Shown: positions 48,969 through 57,509, numbered from the stretch's first letter. The stretch is 64,000 bases of DNA from VAZQ01 sp963725065 (GCA_963725065.1 CAVRXD010000020.1:316186-380185); one strand, 5' to 3'. The notes: generated by a model not told the origin, from the letters alone. Made by a program: numbers and translations.

Positions 48969-50693
48969 ATGTCACGGGTTTCCGCGCTGAAGCAGTCTCC
49001 GGTCGCATCGGATTTGGCCCACCTTGTCGTCGCCGCCATGGAACGCAAGGGGTATCAGGTCGACCGCGGCCCGGGCGAGCTCAACATCGTTTACGTCGAG
49101 GGCATGAACCCGGACGGCACCCCGAATGCGGACGAAGCCAACAAGTGGAACGACCTGCGCCTGGTGATCAGGTTTGAGGGTGGCGTGCCGAAGATCGTCG
49201 GCGAGTGGGCGGCCACCACCGAACCGGGGCGGTACTGGACCGAAAATCCGATGAGTCCGCTCGGCGCCGCGCGCATCGAGTTCGGCCAGTACAAGTCCTG
49301 GCAGGTCGGGATGCATCGGAATAACCACGAGGCGCTCGTGCAGACCGGCGGAGAGGTGACGGTCTGCCGCGACCTGAACAAGGATGGGCAGCGCACCGGC
49401 GACAAGCGCCAGACCGGAGAGTTCGGTATCAACCAGCATTGGGGCTACGACCTGCCCGAGGTCGAAAAGGCAAGCGCCGGCTGTCTCGTCGGCCAAAGCA
49501 AGGACGGTCATCGCCAGTTCATGGCGCTGGTGAAGTCCGACCCCCGCTATCAGGCCAACCGCAAACACGTGTTTGCCGCTGCCATCCTGCCGGAATCCGA
49601 GGTCCTGACCAGCGGCGTGGTCAAGGCCACCGCACCGCAGGCGACCGAACTGCCGGAAGGGTCGGTCGATGGCAGCGATCTCGTTCGCCGCTTGCAGAAG
49701 CTCCTCGGTTTCTCCGAACAGGGGCAGGACGGCATCTTCGGCGCCATCACCGAAGCAGCCGTCAAGCGGTTTCAGCGCCGCCATGGCCTGCCCGTCACCG
49801 GCGATGCGGACGACCAGACCCGCGACCAGCTCGAGCGCCAGTTCGGTACCGAACGGGACTTCGCCGGCCCGTCGGCGGTCGAGCCGTCGGTGGAGTCTCC
49901 GCTGGTGGGCCGACTGCTGCAGCGGCTTGAGCGGATGGAGGACATGATCGCCGAGAACGCGCGCCGCACCGACCCCGGTTTCGCCCCGCGCGATACGTCG
50001 ATGCCGGATCCAACGCCTGGGCCGGACGACGTCACCCCACTGCTGGGCAGGCTGATGCAGCGTCTCGACCACATCGAGGACGCCATTGCCGAGAATGCCC
50101 GCCGCGTGGACCCCGGCTTCGCGCCGTCTGATCCGTCGACGAGCCCGTTCCCGAGTTCGATGCCCGGATCAATGCTGGGTCGAATGCGGGGTCAGATGCC
50201 CGGGCAGGATGACGTCACCACCTTGCTGGAGCGGCTGGTGCCGCTGGTCGAGCGACTGCAGGGCCAGGGCGGCGTGACCGGGGTGACGCCGATTGCCTCG
50301 CAGGCGCCGGTGCAGCTGGGCAAGGCGCTCGACCTGATCAAGACCATCCTCGCCCCCGGCGCCGACGGCACGCCGCCGCCGCTCGGCCAGGTCAACGGCG
50401 CGCTCGGGCAGACCATCGGCAATCTGCTCAACGGCAAGAAGACCGCGATCGGCCTGCTCGGCGCCGTGATCACGCCGATGCTGACGCAAGCGTCGACGAC
50501 CACCGCGCTCGCGCCCATTCTCGCCATGCTGACGCCGGCGGCCGGGCTCGCGCCGCTTCACCCTGCCGATCTTCCTCGGGCTGACCGCCTGGGGCGTGCT
50601 TGGCAAGATGGAGAAATGGTCCCACGGCACCGCGCCGCGGCCGAAAGCATGATCCCGAAAGTTGCAGACTTTTCGGCTAGATCATGCGACTGA
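48969..50693 (+). CDS. YkuD-like/PG-binding protein with shared C-tail, frameshifted at its end (3 of 3)
   Basis: 574 aa as read, no signal peptide. The N-terminal 200 residues contain FGINQHWGYDLP and KASAGCLVG; His157 and Cys172 recall the HxG...SxGC pair of L,D-transpeptidases, but the domain is not securely recognised. PG_binding_1 is at about 238-293. Two copies of an LLxRLxxxEDxIAENARR motif (about 313-385) precede the shared tail from about 472. An extra C at 50556 (GCCGCTTCACC against GCCGTTCACC in gene 2) shifts the last 45 codons; without it the gene would end at 50652 with the same KMEKW motif. Preceded by GGGAGGGG. Confidence 0.78.
   Translation: MSRVSALKQSPVASDLAHLVVAAMERKGYQVDRGPGELNIVYVEGMNPDGTPNADEANKWNDLRLVIRFEGGVPKIVGEWAATTEPGRYWTENPMSPLGAARIEFGQYKSWQVGMHRNNHEALVQTGGEVTVCRDLNKDGQRTGDKRQTGEFGINQHWGYDLPEVEKASAGCLVGQSKDGHRQFMALVKSDPRYQANRKHVFAAAILPESEVLTSGVVKATAPQATELPEGSVDGSDLVRRLQKLLGFSEQGQDGIFGAITEAAVKRFQRRHGLPVTGDADDQTRDQLERQFGTERDFAGPSAVEPSVESPLVGRLLQRLERMEDMIAENARRTDPGFAPRDTSMPDPTPGPDDVTPLLGRLMQRLDHIEDAIAENARRVDPGFAPSDPSTSPFPSSMPGSMLGRMRGQMPGQDDVTTLLERLVPLVERLQGQGGVTGVTPIASQAPVQLGKALDLIKTILAPGADGTPPPLGQVNGALGQTIGNLLNGKKTAIGLLGAVITPMLTQASTTTALAPILAMLTPAAGLAPLHPADLPRADRLGRAWQDGEMVPRHRAAAESMIPKVADFSARSCD
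50647..50687. repeat. GCATGATCCCGAAAG palindrome, copy 3
   Basis: Nearly the same as copy 1 and in the same place relative to the shared tail, showing that tail and palindrome were duplicated together. Confidence 0.8.
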
Positions 50694-50821
50694 ACCATCG
50701 TGGCTCCGCTGTCATTCCGGGGCGCGCATCGGCGCGCCCGAAATCCATAATTCACAGGCCGGTGGTTATGGATTCCGGGCTCCGCTCGCTACGCTCGGCG
50801 TCCCGGAATGACAGCGCGCCG

Positions 50822-51739
50822 TCACGCCTTCGCCGCGTCCGCATCCTCGGACTGCGTTTCCGCTTCGACGTTGACCTGCACCTTCATCCCGAGCTCGTCG
50901 TCCGGGCTGCCGGCATAGGTACCGGAGAGCGGTACCGCCTGGCTGGGATCGCGCGCGACCGCGACGCGGATGAGATCGCGGTTGCCGATGATGCCGTTGG
51001 TGGGATCGAACTCCACCCAGCCGGCGCCCGGCAGATAGACCTGGCACCAGGCGTGGGTCGAGCCGCCGCCGACATAGTCCGCGCCCTCGCGCCGCCCATC
51101 GCGTGACGGCACGTAGAGATAACCGGACACGAATCGGGCGGCGAGCCCGAGCGAGCGCACCGCCTCCATCATCAGCAGCGCGAAGTCGCGGCAGCTGCCG
51201 CGCCCGCTGCGCACCGTCACGACCGGGTCCTGCGTGCCGTGCTCGCTGCGCCGCGTATAGGTGAAGCCTTCCTTGATGGCGCAGGTGAGCGTCATCAGCA
51301 GCTGTCCGGTCGGCGTCGGGCGCCCCGGCAGCAGGAACTTGCGCACCCAGCGGTCGATCTCGCCGGTCGGGTCGGGATATCCGCGCGCGATCGACGCCAT
51401 CAGGTCGGGCATCTCCTCGGAATCGTAGACGAAGGGATAGGTCTGCGCGCGCGGCTCGGTGCGGAAATCCGGCACGTTGTCGGGGTAATGGTCGACGCGA
51501 ATCGTGCTCTCGAACCGCAGTTCCGACGCCCGCGTCTTGAACCGCGCCAGCGCGACGCAGTTGCCGAACGGGTCGTGGATCCAGTGGATGTGCGCCGGCT
51601 CCGGCGTGATGCGCAGGCGCGAGTCGATCAGCCGCTGGTCGTAGCTGTCGCGCGGGCGGAACATCATGCGATGGTCGCCGAACGCGATCGGCCGGCGATA
51701 GCGGTAGGTGGTGACGTGACGGACCGTGAGGATGGTCAT
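50822..51739 (-). CDS. Transglutaminase-like family protein
   Basis: 305 aa. An N-terminal bacterial transglutaminase-like domain (VRHVTTYRYRRPIAFGDHRM) and the core with GRGSCRDFALLMMEAVR (catalytic Cys), STHAWCQVYLPGAGWVEFDP (catalytic His, Asp). No signal peptide. This is the form found next to circularly permuted ATP-grasp genes in other bacteria, but none is nearby. Minus strand, convergent with the hydrolase cluster. Confidence 0.88.
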   Translation of the reverse strand: MTILTVRHVTTYRYRRPIAFGDHRMMFRPRDSYDQRLIDSRLRITPEPAHIHWIHDPFGNCVALARFKTRASELRFESTIRVDHYPDNVPDFRTEPRAQTYPFVYDSEEMPDLMASIARGYPDPTGEIDRWVRKFLLPGRPTPTGQLLMTLTCAIKEGFTYTRRSEHGTQDPVVTVRSGRGSCRDFALLMMEAVRSLGLAARFVSGYLYVPSRDGRREGADYVGGGSTHAWCQVYLPGAGWVEFDPTNGIIGNRDLIRVAVARDPSQAVPLSGTYAGSPDDELGMKVQVNVEAETQSEDADAAKA

Positions 51740-52249
51740 GGTTTGGTCGGATAGCGCACAGATGACGGCGAATGGCCTGATATCGATATCCTGCTCATGT
51801 ATCGCAACGTCGCCGGGGCGCTAATGGATTCTCGGATCTTGCCGCAAATTTAAGCAACTCGCAGCTCCACGCGCTGTGGCGCAACGCGAGAATTGGCCCA
51901 ACCCTTGCACCGAAATCGCCGCGTACTCGGTGTGCTCCCCTCCCCCTTGTGGGGAGGGGTTGGGGGTGGGGGTAGCAGTTGGCGGACACACCTCGTGCAC
52001 CAACAACGACCCCCCTCCCCAGCCCTCCCCCAACGCAAGTCGGGCTTGCCCGACTTGCGCAAGTAAGCCGCGACCCGGGCAAGCCCGGGGCGCGTGGGGA
52101 GGGAGCAGACCGAGTTTGCCGCAGCGCTGCGATCAAGCCTGACGCAGATGATCTCAGCATTGAGTGATTACGCTTTTGCGCGACCGGCCGGAACCGACGA
52201 TTGCTGACCGACTTATCGGGATGCCTGTACCCATGGTGAGTAGAGAATC
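51740..52249. other. 510-bp divergent gap holding a long-form repeat
   Basis: Between two divergent transglutaminase-like genes. About 190 bp are repeat copy D. No gene is supported; frames here translate the repeat. Confidence 0.6.
51924..52116. repeat. G/C-skewed intergenic dyad repeat, copy D (long form, inverted)
   Basis: Same family as copies B and C but in reverse orientation, with the GCAAGTCGGGCTTGCCCGAC dyad and the CCCGGGCAAGCCCGGGG module near its right end. Confidence 0.85.
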
Positions 52250-53104
52250 GTGAAAATCCACGTCGGCTTCGACCTGACCTACCAGTCCGCCCATGCGACG
52301 CCGATGGTCTTCATGCTCAACGTGCATCCGTCGCGCGCGCCCGATCTCGTCACGCCCGACCGGCTGCGGATCACGCCGGCGCGCTCGATCACGCCCTACG
52401 TCGACGGGTTCGGCAACAAATGCGTGCGCCTGCTGGCGCCGCCCGGCCAGCTCCGCATCGCCTGCGATACCATCGTCGCCGACAGCGGCAGGCCCGATCG
52501 CGTCGACCTCTCGGCCGAGCAGCATGCCGTGGCCGACCTGCCCCATGACGCCCTGGTGTACCTGCTGGCCAGCCGGTACTGCGAGACCGACCTGATGATG
52601 GACAAGGCCTGGGAGCTGTTCGGCGCCACGCCGCCGGGCTGGCGCCGGGTGCAGGCGATCTGCGATTTCGTGCACGCGCACATCAAGTTCAACTATCAGG
52701 ACGCCGATGCCACCCGCGGCGCCGCGCGCGGCTTCGCCGAGCAGCGCGGCGTGTGCCGCGACTTCGCGCATCTCGCCGTCACGTTCTGCCGCTGCCTGAA
52801 CATCCCGGCGCGCTATTGCACCGGCTATCTCGGCGACATCGGCGTGCCGCCGGATCCGGCGCCGATGGATTTCAGCGCCTGGTTCGAGGCCTTCGTCGGC
52901 GGGCGCTGGCACACCTTCGACGCCCGCCACAACGTTCCGCGCATCGGCCGCGTGCTGATCGCGCGGGGCCGCGACGCCGCCGATGTCGCGATCAGCACCA
53001 CCTTCGGGCAGACGTCGCTGCAGTCGTTCGTGGTGACCACGCGCGAGGTCGACGCGGACGTGTTGTCGGAGTTCGCAACACCGATGATGGCCTCGACGGG
53101 CTAG
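52250..53104 (+). CDS. Transglutaminase-like family protein
   Basis: 284 aa from a GTG start. FDLTYQSAHATPMVFMLNVH is the family N-terminus; FAEQRGVCRDFAHLAVTFCR carries the catalytic Cys, and the GRWHTFDARHNVPR segment the His and Asp. It differs enough from the gene at 50822 to be a separate subfamily rather than a recent copy. The two genes diverge across a repeat. Substrate unknown; relatives may act as peptidases or amidases. Confidence 0.88.
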   Translation: MKIHVGFDLTYQSAHATPMVFMLNVHPSRAPDLVTPDRLRITPARSITPYVDGFGNKCVRLLAPPGQLRIACDTIVADSGRPDRVDLSAEQHAVADLPHDALVYLLASRYCETDLMMDKAWELFGATPPGWRRVQAICDFVHAHIKFNYQDADATRGAARGFAEQRGVCRDFAHLAVTFCRCLNIPARYCTGYLGDIGVPPDPAPMDFSAWFEAFVGGRWHTFDARHNVPRIGRVLIARGRDAADVAISTTFGQTSLQSFVVTTREVDADVLSEFATPMMASTG

Positions 53105-53146
53105 GCGCGCGTCTGATCGTTGCAATAGGGATCAGTGCAAGCGGCA

Positions 53147-53280
53147 GACTCGGTCTGCTCCCTCCCCCCTTGTGGGGGAGGGGTGGGGAGGGGGGTCGTC
53201 GTTGTTGCGCGAGACGCGTCCGCCAACTGCCACCCCCACCCCCAACCCCTCCCCACAAGGGGGAGGGGAGCACACCGAGT
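53147..53280. repeat. G/C-skewed intergenic dyad repeat, copy E (short form)
   Basis: Ends GACTCGGTCTGCTCCC and GGGAGCACACCGAGT; same short layout as copy A. Confidence 0.85.
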
Positions 53281-53366
53281 GCGTGGCAACGCCGTCGAAC
53301 GCAACGGCGACGACGGCTCACGATCGCGGTCATGCTCCGCGTCGCCCATCCTACATTTCGCGAGGA

Positions 53367-54170
53367 TTACCCCTGCGGGGTCTTCGGCTTCCACTCGCGC
53401 GCGCGGCGCTGCGCCTCGGTGAGCTGGTCCGAGCTCATCTCGCTCGCGACGGTGTCGCGGTTCTTGGTCGCCGCCGTGCGGTTGCGGCTGTCGCCGGCGG
53501 GAAAGCGCGCCGACGCCAGGTTGAGCCACATATGCGCGGTGACCGGGTCCGGCGTCACCCCTTCGCCGCGGGCGTAGGAGAGGCCGAGATTGTACTGCGC
53601 CAGCGCATCGCCCTGCTCGGCCGCGAGCTTGTACCACTTGGCCGCCTCGGCGTAGTCCTGCGGCACGCCGCGGCCCTCGTTGTACATCACCCCGAGGTAG
53701 AACTGCGCCACCGCGTCGCCCTGGTCGGCGGCGCGGCGGAACCACTTCGCCGCCTCGGTGTCGCTCTGCGGCACGCCGCGGCCGCGGTAATGGATCTGCG
53801 CCACGATCGACTCGGCGCGGGCGTCGCCGTCGTCGGCCAGCGGCTGCGCCAGCTTGAGCGCGCCGGGATAGTCGCCCTTCTGGAACACGGCATTGACGGT
53901 CTCGAAGCTCGCCTGCGAGGAGCCGATGCCCACCCGCGCCAGGAGGTCGCCGACGCTGTGCTGCAGCGGCTCGCGGTAGACCCCGAGCGCGAAGCCCAGC
54001 CCCATGAACACGACGGCGATGATCGCCATCACCTCGAGCCGGACCTCGGTCCAGCGCTTGGCCATGCCCTTGCACTGGTCGAGCGCCGACCGGAGCGCAG
54101 TGACCTGCTGTTCCAGCGCCTTTTCCTGCGCCCGGTGCCTGTTCAGCGCGAAGCGCGGCAACAGTGACAT
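53367..54170 (-). CDS. Sel1-repeat membrane protein
   Basis: 267 aa from MSLLPRFAL. A basic N-terminal coil (AQEKALEQQVTALRSALDQC) is followed by one membrane helix (VMAIIAVVFMGLGFALGVY) and at least three Sel1 repeats with GDAVAQFYLGVMYNEGRGVP and AEQGDALAQYNLGLSYARGE. Sel1 repeats mediate protein contacts, often in signalling or stress adaptation. The downstream end is a helical, basic tail. The partner is unknown. Confidence 0.85.
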   Translation of the reverse strand: MSLLPRFALNRHRAQEKALEQQVTALRSALDQCKGMAKRWTEVRLEVMAIIAVVFMGLGFALGVYREPLQHSVGDLLARVGIGSSQASFETVNAVFQKGDYPGALKLAQPLADDGDARAESIVAQIHYRGRGVPQSDTEAAKWFRRAADQGDAVAQFYLGVMYNEGRGVPQDYAEAAKWYKLAAEQGDALAQYNLGLSYARGEGVTPDPVTAHMWLNLASARFPAGDSRNRTAATKNRDTVASEMSSDQLTEAQRRAREWKPKTPQG

Positions 54171-54713
54171 CGTGAATTGTCCCGAGGTGAACTTGAGCCG
54201 AAAGTAGTCATCCCACCCCGCTCCGGCAATGTTTCCCGCGGGCGCTGCGGCAATCTTCCTCGTCAACAGGCCGTGTATCGCCCGTCATCGCCCAGCAAAG
54301 ACGGTCATCGCCGGGTTTGCCCCGGCGCGCGCCACGCCAAAGACTGTCATCGCCGGGCTTGACCCGGCGATCCATCGCGAGATGGGGCAATCCTCGCAGC
54401 GGCAAAACCGGTCTGCTCCCCTCCCCCTTGTGGGGGAGGGGTGGGGAGGGGGGTAGCTGTTGGCGGACGCATCTCGCGCAACAACGGCTACCCCCACCCC
54501 CCACCCCTCCCCCACAAGGGGGGAGGGGAGCACACCGAGTGTGCCGCGGCGACACCGGACACCGCCACGCAGCAGCCGCCATTCCCCCGCCATCCCTGTG
54601 AAATGACAGGAAATTTAGGATTCCAGCGTCGGAACGCAGCCCGCCCCGTCCGGGTTTACGTCTGATAGATGACACACAAAAAGCCCTCGTCTCAACGAGG
54701 CGGAAACAACGAC
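54171..54713. other. 543-bp gap with repeats
   Basis: No gene is supported. It contains CCGGG-TTGACCCGG dyads (54298-54376), the short-form repeat copy F (54405-54541) and a TC-rich stretch before the next small gene. Confidence 0.6.
54405..54541. repeat. G/C-skewed intergenic dyad repeat, copy F (short form)
   Basis: Ends ACCGGTCTGCTCCCCTCCCC and GGGAGCACACCGAGT; middle has CCACCCCCCACCCCTCCCCC. Confidence 0.85.
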
Positions 54714-54902
54714 ATGACCTCGAATTACCTGCTCCGGCAGGCGGATGCCCTCCTCAACCTCTCCCGCGCCACCTTCGACCTCACGGTGGCCGGCCGGCTG
54801 CGCGTGCTGGCGGCGGAATTCCGCGTCAAGGCACAGGAGCTCGAGCGGGACGGCCGCATCCCCCGCGAATTCGCGCCGGCCAAGCACTCCCCGCAGCACT
54901 GA
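54714..54902 (+). CDS. Small helical protein (62 aa)
   Basis: 62 aa (MTSNYLLRQADALLNLSRAT ... KAQELERD), predicted all-helical with a basic middle. The chosen ATG has GAGGCGG upstream; an in-frame ATG at 54669 would add 15 residues. It resembles short conserved hypothetical proteins of rhizobia. No function inferred. Confidence 0.6.
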   Translation: MTSNYLLRQADALLNLSRATFDLTVAGRLRVLAAEFRVKAQELERDGRIPREFAPAKHSPQH

Positions 54903-55407
54903 CGCTTCACCGCTGTCATCGCCGGGCTTGACCCGGCGATCCATCCTCTTCGCCAGAATTTATCTGCCATTACGATGCAACTGCGCGTCACGCCTCGGGC
55001 TTGACCCGGGTCCTCGTTCCGCAAGACGCTTATTCGCCCGAGGACGACGGATGCGCGGGTCAAGCCCGCGCGACCACCCCTCTCGTGTCCCGGCCAAGCG
55101 CGCGCCGCGGTATGCGGATGGGCACCACGCCCCGCCCGCGCGCGCCGAGCCGGGACCCAGGGCCCCGCGACCCGCTCCTGCCACCGCCCCCTCCTTGCAA
55201 AATCCCGTCCCCCGCTTACGATTCGTGTAACGCAAGTCAAAGAAATCGTGCACAATGGGCTGATGTGCCGGCCCTCCCGTCCCCTTGCGGGGCGGCATCA
55301 GCAGCGCCGGCACGCGGCAACGACGGCCGGGCGCGCGCGGGCCGGCCGCTGCCGCCATCAGGTGCGCGCCGGCAGGCGCGGCGTCCGCGCAACGGGGGAG
55401 CGATGAT
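54903..55407. other. 505-bp gap with CCGGG dyads
   Basis: No supported gene. CGGGCTTGACCCGG dyads near 54920 and 55000-55070 and GC-rich low-complexity sequence follow. The long frames that cross it are shadows. Confidence 0.5.
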
Positions 55408-55839
55408 ATGGCAACGAAGAGAAACCCACACACGACCTGGACGGCCGCGCGCGACAAGCGGCTGGAGACCATGCAATCCGCCGGCAAGACCGCGGCCGAG
55501 ATCGCCAAGACGCTCGGCACCTCGCGCAACGCCGTGATCGGGCGCTCGCGCCGCCTGCGCGGGATCGTCTACCAGTCCGACATCGACAGCTGGACGCGCG
55601 CCAATGCGCGGCGCTCGGCCGAGGCGCACAAGCGCGCCGAGATCAGGGGCGTGCTGCAGTCCAAGGTGATCGCGGAGATGATCAAGTCGCTGTCATCGGG
55701 CGTGCCGAAGGAGCGGGCCATGGAGAAGGCGTTCAAGGCCGGCGCCTACTGGTGGCAGATCGGCGAGCATTTCGGCATGTCGCAGCAGACCGCCTACGAG
55801 ACGGTGAAGCGGGCGAAGAAGAAACGCGCGCGGAAGTAA
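55408..55839 (+). CDS. GcrA-like helix-turn-helix protein
   Basis: 143 aa. Residues about 10-50 (TTWTAARDKRLETMQSAGKT then TSRNAVIGRSRRLRG) resemble the DNA-binding N-terminus of GcrA, the alphaproteobacterial cell-cycle regulator that works with CcrM methylation. A second helix-turn-helix-like segment (WWQIGEHFGMSQQTAYETVK) is near the C-terminus. It is not the canonical GcrA because the C-terminal sigma-binding domain is absent. GGGGGAG precedes the ATG. Probably an accessory or phage-type regulator. Confidence 0.7.
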   Translation: MATKRNPHTTWTAARDKRLETMQSAGKTAAEIAKTLGTSRNAVIGRSRRLRGIVYQSDIDSWTRANARRSAEAHKRAEIRGVLQSKVIAEMIKSLSSGVPKERAMEKAFKAGAYWWQIGEHFGMSQQTAYETVKRAKKKRARK

Positions 55840-56301
55840 GCGCGCGTGCCCGTGATCCGCTGCCTATCCTAGCCGCGTCGGTCTCGGGTGCGGCGCTCGT
55901 CGTACGGGCGTCTACGCTCCGTCTGCGTCGTGCTATGGGATGCGGTAGCGCGTATGGCAACTCGCGGCGCGCTTCCCGAAGCACGCGTCATCGTCGCAGG
56001 CGGACGATCCAGTATCGCCGGCCGTGCGAGAAGCGCCGCTCCTGCCCTGATCGCCCGCCGCGGACTGGATGCCCGCTTGCGCGGGCATGACACCGCGATG
56101 CTGTCCCTCGAGCCTTGCATCCGCACGCATCACTCCCACCCCCGCACCGCCCATCCCCACAACGTGATCCCCCGCCCCAACACATCAGTCGCTATCCCCC
56201 GCCATCAGGCGTACACCACTCCCATCACCGACAGCGGCCACGCAGGCGCCGGTGACCGAGAGACCGATCGCGCTCCCGCCTGTCCAAACGGGGAGCCCAC
56301 C
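55840..56301. other. 462-bp gap, no gene seen
   Basis: GC-rich with one hairpin (TGCCCGCTTGCGCGGGCA near 56069-56086). No ribosome site or domain supports the frames crossing it. Confidence 0.5.
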
Positions 56302-56508
56302 ATGCCGTCACTCTTCTTTACCTGTCCCAACACCCGGCAGCAGGCCGACACCGGCATCATGACCGACGCGGAAAGCCTCCGCGACACCTGGTCCATGACG
56401 CTCAACGTGAACTGCCCGCATTGCGGCGAAATGCACGCGGTCTCGGTGCGCGAGACCTACATCGACGACGCGATCCGGAACGTGTCGGAGATCGCGCGAA
56501 GAGTGTGA
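56302..56508 (+). CDS. Small zinc-ribbon-like protein (68 aa)
   Basis: 68 aa (MPSLFFTCPNTRQQ ... VNCPHCGEMHAVSVRE). One CPHCG motif and an N-terminal CPNT suggest a short zinc-binding ribbon. GGGGAGCCC precedes the ATG. Such proteins are common in Bradyrhizobium-like genomes; function unknown. Confidence 0.65.
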   Translation: MPSLFFTCPNTRQQADTGIMTDAESLRDTWSMTLNVNCPHCGEMHAVSVRETYIDDAIRNVSEIARRV

Positions 56509-56563
56509 GGGCCGCTGCCTCGCCGCGGCTGCGAGGGATCGTCTGCCGGTCCGACATCGGCAG

Positions 56564-56641
56564 CTAGTGCGGTGGATTTGAAGTTCCTATCATTATAGCC
56601 GCGCGTTTGTATAGGAACTTCAAATCCAAAAACCGCACTAG
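56564..56641 (+). repeat. CTAGTG hairpin element 3
   Basis: 78-bp hairpin with CTAGTG/CACTAG ends, stem GGATTTGAAGTTCCTA, TCATT next to the left arm and a 4-A bulge on the right. It is paired head-to-head with element 4, 12 bp away. Confidence 0.9.
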
Positions 56642-56653
56642 AATCATAGATTG

Positions 56654-56729
56654 CTAGTGTCCCTTTGATTCCGAAGTTCGCAAGCGAGCGCGCCGCATAA
56701 TGATGCGAACTTCGGAATCGGGACACTAG
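56654..56729 (-). repeat. CTAGTG hairpin element 4
   Basis: 76-bp hairpin, close relative of element 1 in opposite orientation (stem GATTCCGAAGTTCGCA). It ends one base before the TGT that starts the IS481-like remnant. Confidence 0.9.
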
Positions 56730-56730
56730 G

Positions 56731-57040
56731 TGTCTGGTCCCGGAGTGTAGGGGAATCAGCCAAACTGATCCCGCATTCCGGGAGGGATTATGGGCCAGGT
56801 ACTTCACGGCTGCGCCACGACCACGCACGCCGTCCGAACTGCGATACAGCGATCGAAGGCTCCGCTCAAGGAACTAGCGGCGCGGTATGGGCTGAACCAC
56901 AAGACAGTTGCCAAGTGGCGTAAACGGGCCTTCGTCAACGATGCCCCGATGGGGCCGAAAACGCCGCACTCGACAGTGCTATCGTCTAAGGAGGAAGCCA
57001 TCATCGTCGCCTTCCGCAAGCATACACTGCTGCCGCTGAC
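56731..57040 (+). mobile_element. IS481-family 5' remnant
   Basis: Starts TGTCTGGTCCCG, like IS481 ends. It includes the transposase N-terminus (MGQVLHGCATTTHAVRTAIQ then YGLNHKTVAKWRKRA and AIIVAFRKHTLLPL), an HTH region. The element is cut after about 83 codons; the DDE domain is missing and unrelated coding sequence follows in frame. Confidence 0.75.
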
Positions 57041-57509
57041 CGCGGCCGAGCAGCGCCAGGTCGCGCAGCGGCTCACCGCCGCCCACGCCGCAATGGCGCT
57101 GTGGCGCGCCTGCAGGCACGGCGTCTGCCGGCGCCGGCGCCGCTGCTGCGGCGATGTCAATTCCTGCGGCGCCCGCCGCTCGCCGAAGGCCTGGGCGTGG
57201 GTGCACGAGGTGCTGGGCGCCATCCGCAGCGGAACGGCGCGCCGCGCGGCCGTGCGTGCCGCCGACCGGAGGGCGCGGCCGGAGCGCGTGAAGGTCAAAT
57301 TCGGGTTCGGCGATCCGCCGTTCGTCATGCTGGAGAAGAAGGACGACGGCACGTGGGGCCGGATCGCTGATTATCCGCCGCCGTCCCCGGTGGAGCTGCA
57401 GTTGCGGCCGGTGCGCGGGCGCGGCTCGCGCTGGCTGCGGGAGGCAGGGCAGGGCGTTGGGGCAGGGCGCTCGCCTGTCCCAGCCCGAGCGAGCGTAGGC
57501 GAGCGATGA
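56790..57509 (+). CDS. Chimeric ORF: IS481 transposase N-terminus fused to a hypothetical protein
   Basis: 239 aa. Residues 1-83 are the IS481 transposase N-terminus. The rest (TAAEQRQVAQRLTAAHAAMA then CRHGVCRRRRRCCGDVNSCG and KFGFGDPPFVMLEKKDDGTW) is a different protein with several Cys, similar in style to Bradyrhizobium hypotheticals having a CRH...CCGD...C pattern. The host gene has probably lost its own start and may now use the transposase start. Whether it is expressed is unknown. Confidence 0.6.
   Translation: MGQVLHGCATTTHAVRTAIQRSKAPLKELAARYGLNHKTVAKWRKRAFVNDAPMGPKTPHSTVLSSKEEAIIVAFRKHTLLPLTAAEQRQVAQRLTAAHAAMALWRACRHGVCRRRRRCCGDVNSCGARRSPKAWAWVHEVLGAIRSGTARRAAVRAADRRARPERVKVKFGFGDPPFVMLEKKDDGTWGRIADYPPPSPVELQLRPVRGRGSRWLREAGQGVGAGRSPVPARASVGER

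Noticed and set aside
44977..50693. Prophage or gene-transfer-agent region after tRNA-Thr
   Set aside because: No integrase, capsid, terminase or tail genes, and no second copy of the tRNA 3' end was found in the window.
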